Shown in pieces: positions 1 through 8,218 of a stretch of DNA of 64,000 nucleotides. Position 1 is the first letter of the stretch. The number at the start of each line of letters is the position of its first letter. Where the stretch lies: positions 17,056-81,055 of the forward strand of contig NZ_JBHULY010000002.1 in the NCBI RefSeq assembly GCF_042684665.1, read 5' to 3'. This stretch comes from Jejuia rubra (GTDB lineage: Bacteria > Bacteroidota > Bacteroidia > Flavobacteriales > Flavobacteriaceae). The notes below the pieces were generated by a model. The model made no database searches. It was not told the DNA's origin and worked only from the letters and a program-made list of their open reading frames with translations. A program made the translations under genes and the position numbers.

Positions 1-7
1 TGTCCAA

Positions 8-379
8 TTATAGCTGTTTATTTAGCTGGTCACAAGTCTCTTCAATAACCAGCAAAACACTAAACATTTTCTTCTTTACTTCTTCATTGGAAAACCTCAA
101 AAATGTTACGCCATAAGCTTCAATCTCTTTTTGTCGTTCTAAACCTTTGGTATCATTAAAATCATGACTATGTCCATCAATTTCTATGGCTAATTTTATT
201 TCGTGACAATAAAAGTCCACTATGTAATTTAACATTGGAACTTGTCTATGAAATTGAACCCCAAAAGCTCTTTGTTTTATCTTCTGCCATAATAGAATTT
301 CAGGAAGTGTGCTATTCTTTCTTAGTTGTCTGGCTAGCTCTTTTAGTTTTGGATTGTATGGTATGATTCTATTTTTCAT
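8..379 (-). CDS. DUF559 domain protein (Vsr/PD-(D/E)xK endonuclease-like)
   Basis: This 123-residue protein has the DUF559 pattern: an N-terminal stretch of the type NxxLPEILLWxKIK, then FHRQVP, then VDFYC (Asp55) and AIEIDG (Glu66, Asp68), which resemble the acidic positions of Vsr-like and PD-(D/E)xK nucleases. DUF559 proteins are small, often stand-alone putative nucleases of unknown substrate. No partner gene is visible on its downstream side because the window ends. The upstream neighbour is a repeat-rich spacer. The family call is good; nuclease activity is inferred from the fold only. Confidence 0.85.
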   Translation of the reverse strand: MKNRIIPYNPKLKELARQLRKNSTLPEILLWQKIKQRAFGVQFHRQVPMLNYIVDFYCHEIKLAIEIDGHSHDFNDTKGLERQKEIEAYGVTFLRFSNEEVKKKMFSVLLVIEETCDQLNKQL

Positions 380-441
380 TATTGAAAGATAAAATATTCC
401 GTTTGACAGGGAAATGTATTGTTTTTAAATCTTTGAATTTT

Positions 442-648
442 ACACCCCTAAGGTCCCCTCAAGGGGACATTTGCTTACTCAGACGGTTAAGTTTGCTTTG
501 AGTTTATAGAATAATATGCGATTTGTTAAGTTGATTTTCAATGCTTTATATGTATCATAATGGAGTTGTTATAGAGTTATTTCTGCCTTTTTGAGAATTA
601 TTGGTTTAGCGCAGGAGTGGTGTCCCCTTGAGGGGACTTTAGGGGTGT
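442..648. repeat. Inverted repeat of 27 bp with internal palindromes
   Basis: Positions 442-468 and 622-648 are inverted copies of one another with a single mismatch over 27 bp. Each arm contains the 16-bp perfect palindrome GTCCCCTTGAGGGGAC. The 153 bp between the arms show no open frame that I would call a gene. Elements with CCCTCAAGGGG cores are frequent intergenic repeats in Flavobacteriaceae. The right arm lies just downstream of the aquaporin stop and may help end its transcript. Confidence 0.7.
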
Positions 649-673
649 TTTTATCGGAGAAGCCCATTAAAGC

Positions 674-1333
674 CTAACAACACTGCTCGTCCTTAACCAG
701 TTTACAGCTGGAAACGGCCACAATTGCTCCGAGAATGGGAGCTAAAATATATAGCCATAAGTCTTGAAAATTTCCCGTAAATAGGGCAGGGGCGATAGAA
801 CGTACAGGGTTCATAGAAGCTTTGATCATCGGTCCTGCAAACATAGCTTCCAACAAAATTACACCGCCAACAGCAATGGCGGCCATTGTGCCTATTTCTT
901 TGCTGCCCGTGGACACGTTTATAATGACTACCATCAAAAAGAAAGTGAGTAGAAATTCTAAAATAGCGGCTTTATAAGCTGGAAAGCCCTCGGCAGGAAC
1001 GGTTTCGCCCAAGGTCTGGCTTTCAGGAAACAAAAACCAAAGGAGAAAAATAGCTAAAACCCCTCCAATAGGCTGAGCCAAAATATATTTTGGAACTTTT
1101 GGCCAAGGGAATTTTTTTGCAAAGGCAAACCCAATGGTTACCGCCGGATTAAAATGCGCCCCGGAAGTTTCTCCAAAGGCATAAATCATGGCCATAACGA
1201 TCAGCCCCCAAGTGACGGCCACACCAACATGGGAAATGCTACCGCCTTTAATTTCGTTGATGGTCATGGCACCGCAACCACAGAATATCATGGCGAAGGT
1301 TCCGATGCTTTCTGATATGTATTGTTTCATCAT
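674..1333 (-). CDS. Aquaporin / MIP-family channel
   Basis: A 219-residue inner-membrane channel for water or small neutral solutes. It has the expected hourglass layout of six hydrophobic helices and two half-helices. The first signature is HFNPAVTIGF (NPA at residues 62-64). The second is MNPVRSIAP (NPV at 175-177 followed by the selectivity-filter Arg178). The Ala-to-Val change in the second NPA box is unusual but tolerated in the family. The protein ends in a Cys-Cys pair. It stands alone on the minus strand. The second Met (one codon later) is an equally possible start. Whether it carries water or glycerol cannot be decided from the sequence. Confidence 0.9.
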   Translation of the reverse strand: MMKQYISESIGTFAMIFCGCGAMTINEIKGGSISHVGVAVTWGLIVMAMIYAFGETSGAHFNPAVTIGFAFAKKFPWPKVPKYILAQPIGGVLAIFLLWFLFPESQTLGETVPAEGFPAYKAAILEFLLTFFLMVVIINVSTGSKEIGTMAAIAVGGVILLEAMFAGPMIKASMNPVRSIAPALFTGNFQDLWLYILAPILGAIVAVSSCKLVKDEQCC

Positions 1334-1435
1334 GTTTAAGTTCCAAATTTCAAATTCAAAATTCCAAGTTTCGGGCTCAACTACTGTAGGGAAGCATAGA
1401 TTTCCTCTTTTGCAACTGGTTGGCAGGACATCCCC

Positions 1436-1533
1436 GCGTTAGGGATTGAACGGCCTGTTTGAAATCCCCGACGCAGGAGGGATTGAGTAGTGAAAGCCCG
1501 ACCCTCCCGATAGCTATCGGGAGGGTAACGCCC
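1436..1533 (+). repeat. Structured intergenic repeat, copy 1
   Basis: This compact element can fold into three helices. GCGTTA (from 1436) pairs with TAACGC (1526-1531) to close it. AATCC pairs with GGATT inside. A near-perfect hairpin runs from about 1501 to 1527 (ACCCTCCCGATAG with its complement). Unpaired blocks such as TAGGGATTGAACGG and TTGAGTAGTGAAAGCCCGAC are shared with the copy at 13757-13980, while the helices differ in sequence. The gap between aquaporin and the DUF2911 gene (1334-1647) holds only this element and a promoter region. Confidence 0.6.
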
Positions 1534-1647
1534 AAATTAACATGGGGCAAATATACAACGTCCTATTTTAAGCTTTTGTTAACAATAAGCGGTTTTAGAT
1601 TGGTTAATTTTAGGGGATTAAAAACCTAATTATTAAAGCTTACAACG

Positions 1648-2496
1648 ATGAAAAAATTACTAGTATTATTTATGGCGTGTGCCACAACGTTTGCGGTGCA
1701 GGCGCAATTGCAAACTCCTCAGCCAAGTCCATTAGGGAAGTTGGTGCAGAAGGTGGGCCTAACGGATGTTACTATTGAATATTCCAGACCGGGCGTTAAG
1801 GGACGAAAGATTTTTGGTGGATTGGTGCCTTATGGTGAGATGTGGAGAACGGGAGCCAATAAAAATACCATGGTTACTTTTAGCACGGATGCGACTGTTG
1901 ATGGGCAGACCTTAAAAGCAGGGTCTTATGCCATTTTTACCAAGCCTGGTGAGGAATCTTGGGACGTGTATTTTTACTCTGACACCAATAACTGGGGCGT
2001 GCCGCAAAAGTGGGACGAGAGTAAAGTGGCAGCCAAAACGACGGTCAAGGCTTACCCTGTTCCATTCAGTGTAGAAACCTTTGCTATGGATATTGGTCAG
2101 ATTTCAAATAACGGGGGGCAATTGGAATTGATTTGGGACAAGACCTATGTTGGTGTTCCTTTTACCGTACCTACGGATAATGCCGTCTTGAAGAGTATCA
2201 ACAACGTGATGAGTGGTCCTAGCGTAAACGATTATTATTCTGCCGCGGTTTACTATTTGCAGGAAAACAAGGATATGAAAACTGCGATGGAATGGATTGA
2301 CAAAGCCGTAGAAATGACCAAGGACAAGCCCCGTTTTTGGATTTTAAGACAGCAATCTTTAATTCATGCGAAGGCTGGTGATAAAAAGGGAGCCATTGCC
2401 GCTGCTAAAGCTTCTTTGGAGCATGCTGAAAAAGCGGGAGCCAAAGGCTATGTTAAAATGAATACCGATTCCCTAAAAGAGTGGGGGGCGATTTAA
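1648..2496 (+). CDS. DUF2911 domain-containing secreted protein
   Basis: A 282-residue exported protein. Residues 1-19 form a signal peptide ending AVQAQ. Residues about 25-150 match DUF2911, with the characteristic EYSRPGVKGRKIFG and PYGEMWRTGANK segments. Residues about 175-280 are helical and look like two TPR-type repeats. The biochemical function of DUF2911 is unknown. It is common and often abundant in Bacteroidota. The gene is monocistronic and is followed by a strong terminator at 2534-2564. Confidence 0.9.
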   Translation: MKKLLVLFMACATTFAVQAQLQTPQPSPLGKLVQKVGLTDVTIEYSRPGVKGRKIFGGLVPYGEMWRTGANKNTMVTFSTDATVDGQTLKAGSYAIFTKPGEESWDVYFYSDTNNWGVPQKWDESKVAAKTTVKAYPVPFSVETFAMDIGQISNNGGQLELIWDKTYVGVPFTVPTDNAVLKSINNVMSGPSVNDYYSAAVYYLQENKDMKTAMEWIDKAVEMTKDKPRFWILRQQSLIHAKAGDKKGAIAAAKASLEHAEKAGAKGYVKMNTDSLKEWGAI

Positions 2497-2533
2497 TTTA
2501 GATTTCCAGACTTTTAGAAGATTAGATGTTTAG

Positions 2534-2564
2534 AAAGCGTAACCAATTTGGTTACGCTTTTTTT
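2534..2564 (+). terminator. Rho-independent terminator after DUF2911 gene
   Basis: A perfect stem (AAAGCGTAACC with GGTTACGCTTT) with a short AATT-type loop is followed by a run of T. It lies 38 bp after the DUF2911 stop codon. Confidence 0.85.
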
Positions 2565-2692
2565 ATAGTTTCGTGATGGTAACTCATAATTTTAAGGGTC
2601 AGTTATAATTTTTATTTCTATTGAAATGGTGAAGGTTAATTCTGTATATTAGTAGGGTCATACAAGACGTTAAGCTAAAATTAATTCCTAAA

Positions 2693-4630
2693 ATGTCTGA
2701 CCAAAACTCTGTTGAAGAAGCATTTTTAAAAAAGGTGGAAGACGTCATCGAAGCCAACTTGGAGAATGAGCAGTTTGGCGTCAATGAACTGTCTGATGCA
2801 CTTGGTGTGAGCCGTTCTAAATTACATAGAAAATTGAACGCTTTTACTGGAAAATCAACCAGTCAGTTTATTCGGGAATATCGTTTGGAAAAGGCTATGG
2901 TCCTTTTGCAGGACAACGAGGCTACGGCATCCGAGATAGCTTTTCGTGTTGGTTTTAGTAGCCCCACGTATTTCAACACCCGTTTTAGCGAATATTTTGG
3001 TTATCCGCCGGGGGAGGTTAAATATCGTAGTTCATCTTCGTCGGCGCAAGGTGAGTTAAAAGGCACAAAATACCAAAAGTCTAATACATCTAAATCTTCG
3101 AATCGAAAAAATATTATTATTGCTGTTTTAAGCGTGATTCTAATGATTGCGTTGGCCTATTTTATATTTAACTGGCAAAAAGAAAACGGTAGTGACACTT
3201 TGGAAATTGCTGAAAAAATGGATAAGTCCATCGCGGTACTGCCATTTAAAAATCTGAGTGATGATAAGGATAACCAATATTTTGCCGACGGTGTGCGTGA
3301 GGATATTATCAATCAGTTATCAAAAATTGAAAAAGTATCGGTAAAATCCAAGCAGTCTTCCGATAGGTTTTACAATGATAATTTATCAGGAGAAGAAATA
3401 GGTGATGCCCTCAAGGTAGATTACCTAATAAACGGTAGTGTTCAAAAACATCAGGATCGCATTCGGGTTATTGTGCATTTAGTGAATGCCAAGGACGATA
3501 CCCATTTATGGTCTAAAGATTTTGATCGCGAATTCAATGATATTTTTAGTTTGGAGAAAGAGATTTCAACAGATATCGCCAAGGAATTGGATATCGTGCT
3601 GTCGCCGTCCGAATTAGAAAAGATCGGCAAGATACCTACACGGAACCTTGAAGCCTATAATTTGTATTTAAAGGGCAGGCATTTTTTGTACCGTTTTAAT
3701 GATGATGATTTGAATCGTTCCGAAAAGTATTTTAAGGAAAGTATGGCCCTAGATCCAGAATTTGCATTGCCCTATTCAGGGATGGCAGAGGTAACCATGT
3801 TCAGATATTGGCCTAGGGCAACGCAATCTGATTACCTAAAGGCAAAGGAATACGCCTTAAAGGCTATTGCCCTTGATGATGATTTATCATACCCGCATAG
3901 GGTTTTGGCCAATATTAGTTTGGAATATGAATGGAATTGGGATAACGCAGCAAAGGAGTTTCGGATAGCCCTAGAAAAAGAGCCGGATAATGCCGTTAAT
4001 TATTGGTTGATTGCCCGTTACTTTATCTTCGTCAATGGAGATTTTGAAAAAGGCTTGGACTATCTCGAAAAGTCCATACAGTTAAATCCGCTATTTCGTT
4101 TCTCATCCATATTAAAGGCCGATTGCTATTTGTACCTTGAGGAATATGATTTGTCTTTAGCTGAAGCTAGAAATGCCCTTGAGATAAACGAAAAGGATTT
4201 ATGGGCATCATGGGTTACCTTTTTAACTTATGCGAAACAGGGCAAGGATGAATTGGCGGTTCGAGAATTAGCAAGAGGTTGGCGCACCGACGAGGCGGGA
4301 ATGGTCAACGTGGAACCCATGTTGAAGGCGTATAAAGCTGAAGGCCTTAAAGGTGTTTTTAAATGGCTAAACGATTTGGATATCAACCATGAAGGAGAAG
4401 ACCATGTGTACCATAGTGCCTATTGGATTGCTCAAAAATTCGCTTTTCTTGGTGAGCACGACAAAGCCTTGGAATGGTTGGAAATCGCCTTTGAAAGAAG
4501 GAATGCCGAACTGTACAGGATAAAGTACGATCACTTTTTTAAAGGAATGCAGGAACATCCTAAATTTCTAAGCATCCTGAACAGAATGAATTTGGGCGAC
4601 TACACCCACGAACGTCCGTTCAAGGATTAA
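2693..4630 (+). CDS. AraC-type HTH regulator with TM anchor, TolB-like domain and TPR repeats
   Basis: A 645-residue protein with an unusual order of domains. Residues about 10-112 form an AraC-type DNA-binding domain with two HTH motifs (ELSDALGVSRSKLHRKL and SEIAFRVGFSSPTYFNTRF, ending FGYPPGEVK). Residues about 140-161 form one membrane helix. Residues about 178-300 match the TolB-N-like region seen in CadC/adenylate-cyclase-TPR proteins (SIAVLPFKNLSDDKDNQYFADG). The remainder is TPR repeats. The layout suggests a ToxR/CadC-like regulator with DNA binding in the cytoplasm and sensing in the periplasm. Its targets are not evident and it has no obvious operon partner. Confidence 0.85.
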   Translation: MSDQNSVEEAFLKKVEDVIEANLENEQFGVNELSDALGVSRSKLHRKLNAFTGKSTSQFIREYRLEKAMVLLQDNEATASEIAFRVGFSSPTYFNTRFSEYFGYPPGEVKYRSSSSSAQGELKGTKYQKSNTSKSSNRKNIIIAVLSVILMIALAYFIFNWQKENGSDTLEIAEKMDKSIAVLPFKNLSDDKDNQYFADGVREDIINQLSKIEKVSVKSKQSSDRFYNDNLSGEEIGDALKVDYLINGSVQKHQDRIRVIVHLVNAKDDTHLWSKDFDREFNDIFSLEKEISTDIAKELDIVLSPSELEKIGKIPTRNLEAYNLYLKGRHFLYRFNDDDLNRSEKYFKESMALDPEFALPYSGMAEVTMFRYWPRATQSDYLKAKEYALKAIALDDDLSYPHRVLANISLEYEWNWDNAAKEFRIALEKEPDNAVNYWLIARYFIFVNGDFEKGLDYLEKSIQLNPLFRFSSILKADCYLYLEEYDLSLAEARNALEINEKDLWASWVTFLTYAKQGKDELAVRELARGWRTDEAGMVNVEPMLKAYKAEGLKGVFKWLNDLDINHEGEDHVYHSAYWIAQKFAFLGEHDKALEWLEIAFERRNAELYRIKYDHFFKGMQEHPKFLSILNRMNLGDYTHERPFKD

Positions 4631-4796
4631 CGACACAAAAATCCCTCATTTGCAACATAATTTAAACACTTTAAATTATGTGCATCAGCCTTTAAATAAA
4701 ACTTTGAATTTTTTGATACATAGCTATTATCCCTTGCTATTGCTAATGTTTCATCTTTGTGTAAATCATTTTTCATTCACTTAAACTCACAAAATC

Positions 4797-5339
4797 ATGA
4801 AAACATTAACATTAATTCTAGCCGTGTCCCTTTTGACCTTTTCAGTTTCTTCTCAAGATAACAATGCACAATTAATGGCCTATAACTCTGAAAAAATTTC
4901 TGATCTTGAAACCGTAAAACCAACCCCTAAAGTATTAAATCAAAAGTACCTGGATGCGGTTTATGATTCCGAAATGGCCATCCATGTACGCTCCATAGTC
5001 AAGAATATTTCTAAATATAATGTATCCGAAGCCAAGGGCTATAGCGGGAAAGCAAAGCCTTTTAAAACAGCTTTTAAAACTGATAAGGCCTATATTGAGG
5101 TTTCCTATGATAAGCATGGAAAAATTATCAGCACCAAAGAACGCTATGAGGACGTAAAATTGCCCGAGGCCCTTCGAGAAAAAATCTTCTCAGAGCATAA
5201 CGATTGGGCATTGCTGAAGGTGGATTATGATGTCGATTATAACGCTGATCGCACTCAGAAAACCTATCACGTAAAAATTAAAAGTGGGAAAACCAAAAAG
5301 AAAATCAAGATTGATGCTGATGGGAATTTCATCAATTAA
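4797..5339 (+). CDS. Secreted PepSY-like hypothetical protein
   Basis: A 180-residue exported protein with a signal peptide (residues 1-19, ending SVSSQ). The mature part has an alternating strand/helix pattern, with a C-terminal block of the type YHVKIKSG followed by KKIKIDADGNF. This resembles the small periplasmic PepSY-like proteins of Bacteroidota. It is clearly related to the 165-residue protein at 33470-33967: both share (ER)Y(E/K)xxxLP near the centre and a KxKV/D-xxGxF end. No function is known. It converges on the Gfo/Idh/MocA gene across a shared terminator. Confidence 0.6.
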   Translation: MKTLTLILAVSLLTFSVSSQDNNAQLMAYNSEKISDLETVKPTPKVLNQKYLDAVYDSEMAIHVRSIVKNISKYNVSEAKGYSGKAKPFKTAFKTDKAYIEVSYDKHGKIISTKERYEDVKLPEALREKIFSEHNDWALLKVDYDVDYNADRTQKTYHVKIKSGKTKKKIKIDADGNFIN

Positions 5340-5359
5340 ATTTAACGACATTTATGCTA

Positions 5360-5418
5360 GACCTCACAGGTTTTTCTCGTGCTGAGCGCAGTCGAAGTGA
5401 AAACCTGTGAGGTCTTTT
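5360..5418. terminator. Bidirectional terminator with flavobacterial repeat loop
   Basis: Arms GACCTCACAGGTTTT and AAAACCTGTGAGGTC form a long stem between two convergent genes. The loop carries CTGAGCGCAGTCGAAG, a sequence that recurs in Flavobacteriaceae intergenic hairpins. T-runs follow the stem on the plus strand. Confidence 0.75.
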
Positions 5419-5422
5419 CGTT

Positions 5423-6415
5423 TTATGAATAATCAAGATTAATAATCTTTCGGACGGTATCCAAAGTTGAAATCAATTCCTCACTAAACGCAAAAGTCAT
5501 CACGTCACTTTCGGTTTTACCTTGGCGTAATAAATTATTGAAGTGTTCAATTTCGAAACTATATCCGATAGTTTTGTACCCAAAATCTATAGTTTTCTCA
5601 GTTCCCTCATTAGGAATTAAGGTTACAGTCGAAGGAGAAAACCAACCACCATTAATTTTGATAACACCACTCTCGCAATAAAAGATGGCCTCCGTTGGTG
5701 TGTCTTCCAAAAGAGTGCTTTTTAGATTGGCCTTTGCCCCATTTTCATATTCAAATTGCATGGTGCATGAGGAATCCGCGCCGTTTTCAAAAAAAGTGGC
5801 ACTGGCTTCCATGGATTTAGGTGTTCCTAAAGTAGAGAGCGCCGCAAAAATAGGGTAGATGCCGATATCCAATAAACTCCCACCGCCTAAGGCTTTATTG
5901 AATAATCTTGAAGCATCGTCAAATGCCCTGTAAAAGCCAAAATCGGCTTCCAGCTTTAGTACTTTACCATATTTTTTTTCATTTAAAGCGTTTAGCACAT
6001 ATTGATAGTGCGGTAAAAAATAGGTCCACAGCGCTTCCATCAAAAGCGTGTTTTTTGCTTTGGATTTCGCAATCATTTCGGCTACTTCTTCCGAATTCAT
6101 CGCAAAGGGCTTTTCGCATAATACGGCGATACCTTTGTCGAGACAAAGCAATGTGTTTTCTTTATGAAGGGCATGTGGTGTTGCGATATAAACTGCATCA
6201 ATGTTTTTATCCTTGGCTAAAGCTTCGTAGCTGTCATAAGTTTTTTCAGCATTATATTTTGAAGCAAATTCGTTCGCCTTTTGTTGTGTTCTTGAAGCGA
6301 CGGCATATAGGTTTGCACCCTCAACAGTTAATAAATCTGTTGCAAATTTATGGGCGATATTTCCAAGCCCGATGATGCCCCAGTTGATGGTTTTAAGTGG
6401 TTGCTTTTTGGTCAT
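5423..6415 (-). CDS. Gfo/Idh/MocA family oxidoreductase
   Basis: A 330-residue NAD(P)-dependent dehydrogenase. An N-terminal Rossmann motif (GIIGLGNIA, residues 13-21) is followed by the catalytic-region EKP motif (101-103) and the GGGSLLDIGIYP segment near residue 178. In that segment the His often found after DxG is replaced by Tyr, as in the dihydrodiol-dehydrogenase-like branch. Family members oxidise or epimerise sugars and related polyols. It is the last gene of a four-gene minus-strand operon and overlaps the symporter gene by 23 bp. This suggests oxidation of the solute imported by that symporter. The substrate is not known. Confidence 0.9.
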   Translation of the reverse strand: MTKKQPLKTINWGIIGLGNIAHKFATDLLTVEGANLYAVASRTQQKANEFASKYNAEKTYDSYEALAKDKNIDAVYIATPHALHKENTLLCLDKGIAVLCEKPFAMNSEEVAEMIAKSKAKNTLLMEALWTYFLPHYQYVLNALNEKKYGKVLKLEADFGFYRAFDDASRLFNKALGGGSLLDIGIYPIFAALSTLGTPKSMEASATFFENGADSSCTMQFEYENGAKANLKSTLLEDTPTEAIFYCESGVIKINGGWFSPSTVTLIPNEGTEKTIDFGYKTIGYSFEIEHFNNLLRQGKTESDVMTFAFSEELISTLDTVRKIINLDYS

Positions 6416-8105
6416 TTTTAGTTAATCCTTGAAGTAAACAGGCTATAAAAATAACAATAATACAGCCAACAAAGTTGAGCCATAAAAACGGAAGGTTGAT
6501 GAATTCGTATTCATTTAGAAAATAAAGCGCAATAACGATAACTTGGGTGATTAAGGCTCCAATAAATACGGCATTGCCCTTAACAAATTTGAAAAAGAAC
6601 GCCAACAAGAAAATCCCCAACACATTGCCATAAAAAATGGAGCCAATGATGTTAACCAGTTGAATTAAATTCTCAGCAAGATTGGCCACGCAGGCCACAC
6701 CAATAGCAATAATGCCCCATAAAAATGTAAACCATCTGGAAGCACTAACCATTTCCGATTCTGTTTTTGGGCTGGTATTTCTTTTGTATAAATCCATTGC
6801 GGTGGTGGAGCCGAGGGCATTCAACTCACTCGCCGTACTGGACATGGCAGCACTCAAAATCACAGCCAACAATAGCCCAATCAGTCCACGAGGTAGATTA
6901 TTCAAAATAAAATGGATAAACACATAATCTTTATCGTTGCTTTCTACTTTGATATCCAGCGCTTCTCCGGCCTTGTCGATTAAATCCCGTGCTTCTTGCC
7001 GGACATCTTCGTTTGAAGCATTCGCGGCAGCAATGTATTGCCCTGCATTTCGATGCGTACCATTTACATAGGCATCAATGATGATCTGTTTGTCCCTAAA
7101 TATTTGATGTTGTTCTTCTTGTAGCTCCTTAAAATCTTCAGCGTATTCAGAGTTTAAAACCACCTCCGTTGCCGTTGGATTGAAATTTATAGGGGCTTCA
7201 TTAAATTGATAGAACACAAATACCATCACACCCACCAATAGAATAAAGAATTGCATAGGCACTTTTAAAAGTCCGTTGAAAATCAGACCCAACTGCATTT
7301 CCTTTACTGATTTTCCCGATAGGTAACGCTGTACCTGACTTTGGTCCGTACCAAAATAAGATAACATCAAAAACGTACCTCCAATAATCCCGCTCCAAAA
7401 GGTGTAACGGTTGTTCAAATTGAAGGAGAAGTCCAGCACTTCCATTTTGCCACTGGCGCCTGCTATTTCCAAGGCTTTTGTAAAGGTGATATCCTTTGGT
7501 AATTGATCCACTATCAAAAAGAAAGCCACTAGCATACCTATAAAAATGACGATCATTTGATGTTTTTGGGTCACATTCACTGCCCTGGTGCCTCCAGAAA
7601 CGGTATAGATGATGACCAATAGGCCAATAGCGATATTGAGGGTGAGCAAATTCCATCCCAGTACCACTGATAAAATAATAGCAGGTGCGAAAATGGTAAT
7701 TCCCGCCGCCAATCCACGCTGGATTAAAAACAAGATGGCGGCAAGAGTTCGGGTTTTTAAATCAAAACGGTTTTCTAAGAATTCGTAAGCCGTATAAACC
7801 TTTAGGCGATGGTACAAAGGAATAAAGACCATACAAATCACAATCATCGCAATAGGCAGTCCAAAGTAAAATTGTACGAAGCCCATGCCGTCATTAAAGG
7901 CCTGCCCGGGTGTAGACAAAAAGGTTATGGCACTTGCCTGAGTGGCCATAACAGATAGCCCTATCGTCCACCACTTGGAGGTATTGCCACCTCGGAGATA
8001 ATCCTTTACATTTTTGCTCCCGCGTGTTTGCCAGGTACCGTAGGCCACAATAGCAATAAGCGTAATTGCGAGTACCAACCAGTCAACCCAATTCAGCATT
8101 TGCAT
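6393..8105 (-). CDS. Sodium:solute symporter (SSS family)
   Basis: A 570-residue inner-membrane protein with about 13 hydrophobic segments and the SSS-family layout: residues DYLRGGNTSKWWTIGLSVMA near the N-terminus, then GPxxI-like turns. A long polar loop lies around residues 310-385. It imports a small organic solute with Na+, and the sugar-type branch is likely given the neighbours. It is separated by 3 bp from a 35-residue membrane protein upstream and overlaps the dehydrogenase gene downstream, so the genes are almost certainly cotranscribed. The exact substrate cannot be read from the sequence. Confidence 0.9.
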   Translation of the reverse strand: MQMLNWVDWLVLAITLIAIVAYGTWQTRGSKNVKDYLRGGNTSKWWTIGLSVMATQASAITFLSTPGQAFNDGMGFVQFYFGLPIAMIVICMVFIPLYHRLKVYTAYEFLENRFDLKTRTLAAILFLIQRGLAAGITIFAPAIILSVVLGWNLLTLNIAIGLLVIIYTVSGGTRAVNVTQKHQMIVIFIGMLVAFFLIVDQLPKDITFTKALEIAGASGKMEVLDFSFNLNNRYTFWSGIIGGTFLMLSYFGTDQSQVQRYLSGKSVKEMQLGLIFNGLLKVPMQFFILLVGVMVFVFYQFNEAPINFNPTATEVVLNSEYAEDFKELQEEQHQIFRDKQIIIDAYVNGTHRNAGQYIAAANASNEDVRQEARDLIDKAGEALDIKVESNDKDYVFIHFILNNLPRGLIGLLLAVILSAAMSSTASELNALGSTTAMDLYKRNTSPKTESEMVSASRWFTFLWGIIAIGVACVANLAENLIQLVNIIGSIFYGNVLGIFLLAFFFKFVKGNAVFIGALITQVIVIALYFLNEYEFINLPFLWLNFVGCIIVIFIACLLQGLTKNDQKATT

Positions 8106-8108
8106 GTT

Positions 8109-8216
8109 CTAAAAGGCTTTAGTGATGATATAAAAGATGATAAAATAGAGGATGTTTGCCACCAAAACGATGGTGTACAGTTTATTCCATTGCTGTTTTG
8201 GAGCCTCTTCTTTCAT
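8109..8216 (-). CDS. 35-residue single-span membrane protein linked to the symporter
   Basis: This short frame starts with ATG at 8216 and ends with TAG at 8109-8111. It begins 2 bp after the PIG-L stop codon and ends 3 bp before the symporter start, filling the gap exactly. The product begins MKEEAPKQQWNKLYT, continues with a hydrophobic helix (residues about 16-33), and ends TKAF. The tight fit between two cotranscribed genes and the single-helix design suggest a small subunit or stabiliser of the symporter, by analogy with DUF4212 or DUF997 partners of other SSS carriers. That role is inferred. Confidence 0.7.
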   Translation of the reverse strand: MKEEAPKQQWNKLYTIVLVANILYFIIFYIITKAF

Positions 8217-8218
8217 GA

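Noticed and set aside
5908..6375. 155-residue ORF antisense to the Gfo/Idh/MocA gene
   Set aside because: A shadow of a clearly recognised gene; no motif or leader.
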